Shown piece by piece: positions 15,245-19,865 of a stretch of DNA of 19,865 nt. A program made the position numbers and the translations under genes. Within the stretch, counting starts at the first letter, position 1, and each line of letters begins with the position of its first letter. This stretch comes from CAUPWF01 sp964369755 (GTDB taxonomy: Bacteria > Bacillota > Clostridia > Lachnospirales > Lachnospiraceae), in contig CAYJFY010000047.1 of the NCBI GenBank assembly GCA_964369755.1, forward strand, positions 1 through 19,865. The letters are read 5' to 3'. Below the pieces are notes generated by a model that saw only the letters and a list, made by a program, of their open reading frames with translations, had not been told where the DNA came from and did not search any database.

Positions 15245-17656
15245 TTATTTCTTAAACTGTCTTTTTGTAAGACAAACCATACCCATTGCTCCCACAAGTG
15301 CAACCATCATCCATATTGTACTATTATTAGAGTCACTCGTATCAGGTGCTTCGCCTGAACTTGGCATAGCACTTGCTGTCCAGTTTGCTGTGATTGTTGC
15401 ATCATTCGGCATCATCACAAATTGTGTGCTATTAGTCGACACGCTATCAAGTGTTACCCCCGTCGCTGTCCATCCACTAAATGTATAGCCGTCTCTCGCC
15501 CCCGCATTAATTGTTATGATTTCTCCTACTATTCGGATAGAGGTACCACTTGTGCCGTTGCCCGCATTATTAATTGTAAGACTATGGCTTGTTTTCTCTG
15601 GTACTGTCATTGTTGTTGCACTTGTCGTTCCCGCACCTGTTGTAGTGGTTACACTTAAAGTGTACTCGCCTGCGGGCAAGAATGCCAAGAACTCTTTATA
15701 TAGAGTAACACCAATACTACTCTCATACACTTTACCAATCACACCGCCATTCAGTGTATATCCTGGATATCCACTCAAATCTCCATTCAGGGCAATATTT
15801 AAGTTTATATTATTCAAGATTACTTTATCTAGGTCTGGAAAATTTCCTTCAAAGATTGTAGTTTCATCTGCACCTATACTTATCGTACCATTATCTACAG
15901 TAATATTATAACTCGCTGTTGCAGATTCATATCCCAAACTTTTCTCTGCGGTAGCTGTAATGCGTACTGTCCCCGCTCCTACTACGGTAACTTCTCCTGT
16001 CGCACTGTTTACTGTCGCTACCTTTGTATTACCACTTGTATAAATAACATTTGTTTTCGCACCATTTAATATCGGCTCCACAATCGTAGCACCTACTGTT
16101 GTAACAATACTTTCCTCCGCAAACGTAAGTACTTGCGTGTTCTTCAATGTACCAGTTTGAATCGAATTTGTGAATGCTACTTGCGCGGTTTCCAGTGCGC
16201 TAATTGCATCTGTTACTTGCACATCTGTAGTTGCAGTATTTACAACCTTTTCAGCCTGTGCAATCGCATTATTAAATTCCATCATGACCAACGTTGATAC
16301 AAACTGTGAGCCATATGCTACACTGCTTGGAGCACCATCATTTTCAGTAATGATATCCTTTGCATTTTTCGCATTAGCAATTGCTGTTTGCAGTGCTGTT
16401 GTATCTGCAAGTTCCATCGCTAAAATAACGTTACCATTCATATCAGTCGCCCATGCACCCGCTCCACTCCCCGCAGAAATTTGTGCTAAAAATTCAGGAG
16501 TGTTTATAGCCATAACTTCGACCGCTTGGTCATTGAGAGCTGGATTCGCAGAAACAGAAGAGTTTAAATAAAACAAATTACTTGAGATAATTTCCGCACT
16601 TGTAGGTTCACCCTTTATAGCAAATCGTCCGTATACTGCTCCCATACTTGCACTGCTCCCGTTCAAACTACCTGTTGAGAAACAATTATTTATTTTCACT
16701 CCAGAAGGAGTGTTTGATGTGTATTGGACAGAAGATACCTCCCCAACAATTCCGCCTGTATAGTGCGCTCCTATTGCATTGCTTGTAAGTACACCTGCAT
16801 TATAACAGTTTGTAATTTCAGAATAGCCTGCGTTACCTCCGTTATAGGCAGAACCGACTATACCGCCTACACGACTGATATCACTGCTAATATTTCCCTC
16901 GTTTTTGCATGAGATAACAGTACCTCGCTCTACAGCTCCAACCACACCGCCAACATATCTGGCACCTATACTGACAGTGGATAAGTCCGTTATGTTTCCG
17001 TAATTAATGGAGTTTGATAGTGTAGCGCCTTCCCCTAAATATCCGACTAAGCCTCCCATCCAACAAGTATTATAATGTATTCCATTAAAAGTCATCTCCA
17101 CATCTGCGGTACAATTATCGATATTTCCTTCTAAATAACCAACGATTCCTCCATAAAAACTGTAATCACCATCTGCATTGACAATCATTTCCCCCTTAAC
17201 ATTCAAATTCTTAATAGTAGCTGAACTGATTCCAAACAAACCATTAGTATCAACTTGGTACTTTGTATCTACCGTAACAGACATGTTTGAAACGGTATAA
17301 CCTTGTCCGTCGAAAACGCCACCAAAAGAATTGCTCGAAGCGTGGTAATTACCTATCGGTGTCCATTTTATATTATTTAAATCAATATTGTTCGTAAGCA
17401 CTACATGCGATGATTCAAATGTAGGTGCATCAGCTTTGGTAAATCCATCTGAAAAATATGCCAGCTGTGCCGCTGTTGCAATTTGATACGGATCTTCTTG
17501 TGTTCCTGTACCACCGTTAAACGCAGTTGCAATTGTTCCGTCCCACACATCTGCAGTGGCATTTGTTGGTGCTGCCATAACCGTCAGCTGAGTCATGCCC
17601 ACCACCATCATTGTTATCATTAGCCATGACATCAATTTTTCCATAGTCTTTTTCAT
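15245..17656 (-). CDS. Secreted multidomain surface protein with GLUG repeats and sortase-like tail
   Basis: An 803-residue exported protein. A signal peptide covers 1 to about 28 (MKK, long hydrophobic core, cleavage near VMAA/PTN). GLUG-type repeats cover about 135-345 (GGIVGYLEG, MGGLVGYLGE, VGGVVGAVERG, VGGIVGSAYNG, TGGIVGEV), a fold seen in adhesins. A helical FIVAR-like stretch lies near 420-500, a Big_2-like Ig domain near 505-590 (VIYTSGNTKVATVNSATGEV), and an X2/Ig-like strand region near 595-685 (KEFLAFLPAGEYTLSV). An InlB-B/Listeria-type repeat covers about 690-760 (GYTFSGWTATGV). The tail has APDTSDS, a hydrophobic helix and KRQFKK. Function is probably adhesion or polysaccharide binding; this is inferred. 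ATG 17656 is chosen over ATG 17668 because GGAGGG sits 4 nt before it. Confidence 0.88.
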   Translation of the reverse strand: MKKTMEKLMSWLMITMMVVGMTQLTVMAAPTNATADVWDGTIATAFNGGTGTQEDPYQIATAAQLAYFSDGFTKADAPTFESSHVVLTNNIDLNNIKWTPIGNYHASSNSFGGVFDGQGYTVSNMSVTVDTKYQVDTNGLFGISSATIKNLNVKGEMIVNADGDYSFYGGIVGYLEGNIDNCTADVEMTFNGIHYNTCWMGGLVGYLGEGATLSNSINYGNITDLSTVSIGARYVGGVVGAVERGTVISCKNEGNISSDISRVGGIVGSAYNGGNAGYSEITNCYNAGVLTSNAIGAHYTGGIVGEVSSVQYTSNTPSGVKINNCFSTGSLNGSSASMGAVYGRFAIKGEPTSAEIISSNLFYLNSSVSANPALNDQAVEVMAINTPEFLAQISAGSGAGAWATDMNGNVILAMELADTTALQTAIANAKNAKDIITENDGAPSSVAYGSQFVSTLVMMEFNNAIAQAEKVVNTATTDVQVTDAISALETAQVAFTNSIQTGTLKNTQVLTFAEESIVTTVGATIVEPILNGAKTNVIYTSGNTKVATVNSATGEVTVVGAGTVRITATAEKSLGYESATASYNITVDNGTISIGADETTIFEGNFPDLDKVILNNINLNIALNGDLSGYPGYTLNGGVIGKVYESSIGVTLYKEFLAFLPAGEYTLSVTTTTGAGTTSATTMTVPEKTSHSLTINNAGNGTSGTSIRIVGEIITINAGARDGYTFSGWTATGVTLDSVSTNSTQFVMMPNDATITANWTASAMPSSGEAPDTSDSNNSTIWMMVALVGAMGMVCLTKRQFKK

Positions 17657-17674
17657 AAGTCCCTCCATACCTAT

Positions 17675-17691
17675 CTGTCATCTTGTGACAG
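17675..17691 (-). promoter_or_regulatory. Small hairpin just upstream of the surface-protein ribosome site
   Basis: CTGTCA and TGACAG pair around a 5-nt loop, 8 nt before the GGAGGG Shine-Dalgarno (17661-17666). A leader hairpin this close could affect translation or mRNA stability; this is inference. Confidence 0.4.
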
Positions 17692-17767
17692 CCTCTTATT
17701 TTTTTCATCTATATAAAGACAGCTTCTATTCTGCCGAAATAAGAAAACAAAGTTTCCTGCTATGCAA

Positions 17768-17810
17768 AAAGACCATCACTAGCCCCTCAAAGGGCATAGC
17801 GATAGTCTTT
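17768..17810 (-). terminator. Intrinsic terminator or attenuator upstream of the surface-protein gene
   Basis: The arms at 17768-17785 and 17792-17810 form an ~18-bp stem with G-U pairs and one bulge, ending in GCCC/GGGC around a 6-nt loop. On the minus strand the T-tract TTTTT (17770-17766) follows directly. It can also work on the plus strand (CTTTTATTATA). It ends transcripts from the truncated gene at 18095 or acts as a leader attenuator for the gene at 17656. Confidence 0.8.
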
Positions 17811-17870
17811 TATTATACATAAATCATCTATGAAATTAAGGTAGATGTAACAAATAGACAGAGCTAACCT

Positions 17871-17913
<43 letters not shown>

Positions 17914-17927
17914 TCGATTATAATCGA
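17914..17927. promoter_or_regulatory. 14-bp perfect palindrome holding TATAAT on both strands
   Basis: TCGATTATAATCGA is its own reverse complement and gives a -10-like hexamer in each direction. On the minus strand a weak -35 (TTGTAT) lies only 15 bp upstream. A start there would place the microsatellite at the very 5' end of the surface-protein leader. Promoter activity is uncertain. Confidence 0.35.
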
Positions 17928-17994
17928 ATTTCCCATAATACAACCATCCTTTTTCCAAAGACTGGCAACTTTGAATCTTTCAGTACAAATTGCC

Positions 17995-18018
17995 GTGTGA
18001 AAAATTCTATTTTCACAC
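17995..18018. repeat. Inverted repeat GTGTGAAAA / TTTTCACAC
   Basis: Nine-bp arms (17995-18003 and 18010-18018) flank a 6-nt loop, with TATCTTTTTC after it on the plus strand. It is very similar to the repeat at 1464-1489. It lies 77 bp beyond the end of the truncated surface gene, so it may be a weak terminator or a regulator site. Confidence 0.55.
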
Positions 18019-18086
18019 TATCTTTTTCTGATTTATTAAATATTTTTTCTTAACTATACAAATAAATTTATCACACCTAGATACCG

Positions 18087-18119
18087 AAAGTCAATCAAAA
18101 ATTTTTGAAACAACGATAT
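18087..18119. repeat. Copy A of the Rpn 3'-end sequence
   Basis: Aligned with copy B at 19048-19081, 31 of 34 columns match, with two substitutions and one single-base gap. It covers the last codons and stop of the surface-protein fragment plus flanking AAAGTCAAT. The copies lie about 960 bp apart as direct repeats. Confidence 0.8.
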
Positions 18120-18748
18120 GGATTATTTGCATATATCTTTCTAACAAATAGTAGTGCTATTGTTGTAGCTCCTACTAGAATCACCATCCATATATACGGA
18201 AACGTGTTGTCTCCTGTGTTCGGTGCACTTGGAACTACCGAAGATGACGGATTCTGCCCCGACTCTTCATACTCGACATTTGACACTACATATGTAGAAG
18301 CATGTGAAATCGGATTCGTCGTTATATACCCATCTCTATCAACCGTAAGCACTTGTTTTTCTAACAAATTTTGGGTAGAATCTATCCAATATAAATATAC
18401 CGTATCGTCCGATTCATATTGATTTCCAACATAGATCTTCATTGTCATTGGCGCAGGGAACTCACCACTATGTTCAAAATCTATAAAGAACAGTTTGGCA
18501 TCCGCTCCGAACTTTTCTTTATTTCCATCCTCTTTTATTGTCCAAAAATCCGGCTGGTCTTCCGCTAACCGCAGCAATGCATGATGTGTTGCATCCATAG
18601 TGATTTCAAAATTCTTGTTCTCGGAAAGGGATGTTAAATTTGTTGAACCTATCTCTCCTATATATGCTTTTGTCAAATCAACATCTGCCTCTGAAACACC
18701 CTCATTATTTGCCACCGGTGTCTTCCACAACCTAGTAGTCGCCACCAT
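18095..18748 (-). pseudogene. 5'-truncated surface-protein fragment with C-terminal sorting signal
   Basis: The 217-codon frame encodes only the end of a cell-surface protein. A beta-rich region (about 60-165) ends with DRDGYITTNPISHASTYVVS, followed by a Ser/Pro linker, the sortase-like APNTGDN and a hydrophobic helix with positively charged RK. There is no signal peptide. Its ATG lies inside degenerate tandem repeats next to a 195-bp palindrome, and no convincing Shine-Dalgarno precedes it. It therefore looks like the remnant of a larger gene. The tail is also odd: after FVRK it continues with IYANNPYRCFKNF, matching the end of the Rpn gene at 19057 (VYRCSKDF) in protein and DNA. I read it as a recombination chimera, though expression of a short protein cannot be excluded. 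Confidence 0.7.
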
Positions 18749-18790
18749 ACGTCTTCCATAGCCTAGTAGCCATATACGTCTTCTATAACA
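18712..18790. repeat. Degenerate tandem repeats (~28-30 bp)
   Basis: Units share the pattern GCCACC-N3/4-GTCTTCCAYARCCTAGTAG: copy one at 18712-18738, copy two at 18741-18769, and a decayed third (CATATACGTCTTCTATAACATAGTAG) ending near 18796. They cross the apparent 5' end of the surface-protein fragment and supply its ATG. The final GTAGCCACCATCA is also the left end of the adjacent palindrome. Confidence 0.7.
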
Positions 18791-19056
18791 TAGTAGCCAC
18801 CATCACGGCTCGTAGAAACCATTGCGTCCATACATGAGGATTTTTTGTCGATTGTTGTAGGGGAAAACCACTGTCTGAACAACGTTCTGGCAACACCAGA
18901 ACGTAGTGAGTTTGGTTTTTCCTACTGAATAAAACAGAGACAAAAATCCCATGTATAGCAGGTTTCGAGAGTTATGATGGTGGCTACGGAGGTTAAAAAC
19001 ATACCGTAGCTACGGATGTCAGACTCTCTGCTTTTGCAATTACCCCAAAAGTCAAT
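18749..19056. other. 308-bp non-coding stretch with tandem repeats and large palindrome
   Basis: No gene is supported. It contains the end of the degenerate tandem repeats, the 195-bp palindromic element (18793-18987), a short inverted repeat CTACGG (18985-18990) / CCGTAG (about 19004-19009), and the flank of the Rpn gene. Confidence 0.7.
18793..18987. mobile_element. 195-bp imperfect palindrome, MITE-like
   Basis: The ends are perfect 13-bp inverted repeats: GTAGCCACCATCA (18793-18805) and its complement (18975-18987). Pairing continues inward in blocks: GAAACC 18815-18820 with 18961-18966, ATACATG 18830-18836 with 18950-18956, GGATTTTTTGTC 18838-18849 with 18939-18949, GTAGGGGAAAACCA 18857-18870 with 18913-18925, and ACGTTCTGG 18882-18890 with 18896-18904 around loop CAACA. 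The whole element can fold into one long hairpin and encodes no protein. This fits a miniature inverted-repeat element, or a structured RNA. No transposase match or clear target-site duplication is visible. Confidence 0.65.
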
Positions 19057-19081
19057 CTAAAAATCTTTGGAACAACGATAT
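19048..19081. repeat. Copy B of the shared 3'-end sequence (native Rpn end)
   Basis: This covers the last codons and the TAG stop of the Rpn-family gene plus the following ATTGACTTT on the minus strand. It matches copy A at 18087-18119 in 31 of 34 columns. It is probably the original location, since the coding frame here continues naturally. Confidence 0.8.
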
Positions 19082-19311
19082 ACCTCCATAATTGCATCTA
19101 TATCATAATCTGGAGCATACTTTTGAATGGTATCTACCATAGTATTTATCGTTTCCACATCCTCCTCAAGCTCATCCGCAATCACTTCGACTGATTTGTT
19201 CTTCTGAAGTTTTTTTATTACTAATTGAACTAAACGTAACTTACTTCCTTCTTGCCTTCCTTCTTGTCGCCCTTGGTTCAACAGGTCACAATCATGTGCA
19301 TACAAAGACAT
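19057..19311 (-). CDS. Possible internal small Rpn product (RpnS-like), in frame
   Basis: Within the Rpn gene GTGGAGG (ending at 19321) lies 9 nt before an in-frame ATG at 19311 and would give an 84-residue C-terminal protein starting MSLYAHDCDLLNQGRQEG. In E. coli some rpn genes make a short C-terminal product from an internal start that blocks the toxic full-length protein. The Shine-Dalgarno here is also forced by the Trp-Arg codons (TGG AGG), so it may be coincidence. Confidence 0.3.
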   Translation of the reverse strand: MSLYAHDCDLLNQGRQEGRQEGSKLRLVQLVIKKLQKNKSVEVIADELEEDVETINTMVDTIQKYAPDYDIDAIMEVYRCSKDF

Positions 19312-19865
19312 ATGCTCTCGCCTCCACTCTGCATTCTCTTTTACTTTTTTCATCTCTTCATCGAGTTTTTTTGCAAACTCACTATCCATAGTTCCATCTT
19401 TTACATACTTTAAAAATGCTTCTAATTCTTCTCCTATATCATCATTGATATCACTTGCATTCAGGAATATCTTCGTTGCCTCATCTCCAAGATGAATGCT
19501 CTTATCTTCCAAACATATATGTTCGAAAGTATAGACACTTCGCCCTTGTCCAAAGAGATCAAAAGGGCAAATAAAGATGATAAAACTCTTCGGCAACTCG
19601 CTATATGTTCTTCCCTTTTCAATCAAATTTAGGTCAATCATTCCCTGATAATAACGACTTCTCTTAGGTAGCTGCTTGGTATCAGTTGCTTGCATTTCGA
19701 TATCATAAGCTATTCTATCTTCATCCTCTTCTTCAAGGTATACATCTAATCGTACACTTTTAGCATCTAAGGATAAGTCTAGCTCCTTTTCTGTCTCCTT
19801 GTAAACAATTTTTCGAATCTTTACTCCTAGAACCACTTCTAATAATTCCTTGCACAATTCAGTAT
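19057..19865 (-). CDS. Rpn-family PD-(D/E)XK nuclease/transposase (5' end outside window)
   Basis: Member of the Rpn (recombination-promoting nuclease / PD-(D/E)XK transposase) family, proteins that cut DNA and promote RecA-independent recombination in E. coli. The frame is open to the right edge, about 269 codons, so the usual N-terminal segment is missing. The TTG at 19857 is internal, not a start. Catalytic residues appear as Asp in SVRLDVYLEE and the E-x-Q of AYDIEMQATD. ELPKSFIIFICPFDLFGQG and YTFEHICLED are typical of the core. A charged helix with EWRREHMSLYAHD and the repeat GRQEGRQEGSK leads to a C-terminal helical domain. Its last codons recur at the end of the gene fragment at 18095. 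A possible internal start lies at 19311. Confidence 0.9.
   Translation of the reverse strand, partial: TELCKELLEVVLGVKIRKIVYKETEKELDLSLDAKSVRLDVYLEEEDEDRIAYDIEMQATDTKQLPKRSRYYQGMIDLNLIEKGRTYSELPKSFIIFICPFDLFGQGRSVYTFEHICLEDKSIHLGDEATKIFLNASDINDDIGEELEAFLKYVKDGTMDSEFAKKLDEEMKKVKENAEWRREHMSLYAHDCDLLNQGRQEGRQEGSKLRLVQLVIKKLQKNKSVEVIADELEEDVETINTMVDTIQKYAPDYDIDAIMEVYRCSKDF

Noticed and set aside
15516..15911. Plus-strand open frame opposite the surface-protein gene
   Set aside because: It is a shadow frame antisense to a well-supported gene, with low-complexity translation and no family features.
17657..17770. Cyclic-di-GMP or other known riboswitch before the surface protein
   Set aside because: I could not match conserved core bases of any class; only simple stem-loops are supported.
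19855..19857. TTG start for the Rpn gene
   Set aside because: The frame stays open to the window edge and Rpn proteins normally have more N-terminal sequence, so the TTG is internal.

Overview
The window looks like chromosomal DNA from a low-GC anaerobic Firmicute, most likely a Lachnospiraceae (Clostridia). The clues are strong Shine-Dalgarno sites, an AT-rich base composition, long-form HPF, the KtrAB potassium system, type III pantothenate kinase, a DUF6145-like small protein and an Rpn-family nuclease. One 10-N run (6841-6850) marks a scaffold gap.

Positions 1-12415 hold one co-directional minus-strand block, read right to left: sugar nucleotidyltransferase, galE, ktrB, ktrA, a SpoU-family rRNA methyltransferase, nfeD-like, an SPFH/stomatin-like protein (broken only by the N gap), argF, birA, a small conserved protein, coaX, dusB, greA and lysS (running off the left edge). 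Most gaps are under 40 bp and several genes overlap by 4-8 bp, so much of the block is probably co-transcribed. A promoter with perfect sigma-A hexamers at the 3' end of dusB gives greA its own start. The functions are housekeeping: translation and tRNA/rRNA modification, cofactor supply (biotin, CoA), arginine, potassium uptake, membrane microdomains, and UDP-sugar metabolism.

Positions 12589-15240 hold a fused sfsA-mutY gene (minus strand) divergent from hpf (plus strand). hpf has its own promoter and ends in a strong bidirectional terminator shared with the convergent surface-protein gene.

Positions 15245-19865 are accessory in character. They carry a secreted multidomain surface protein with GLUG repeats, an Ig-like domain and a sortase-like C-terminus. 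A leader/intergenic region follows with an intrinsic terminator, a (GCTT)10 microsatellite and a palindromic TATAAT box. Next come a 5'-truncated surface-protein fragment, degenerate tandem repeats, a 195-bp imperfect palindrome resembling a MITE, and an Rpn-family PD-(D/E)XK nuclease running off the right edge. The surface-protein fragment ends in the same ~34-bp DNA as the Rpn gene, so this stretch looks like a recombination scar. The Rpn gene also has a well-placed internal ribosome binding site that could give a short C-terminal product, as reported for E. coli Rpn large/small pairs. These last points are the most interesting leads; none is proven from sequence alone.
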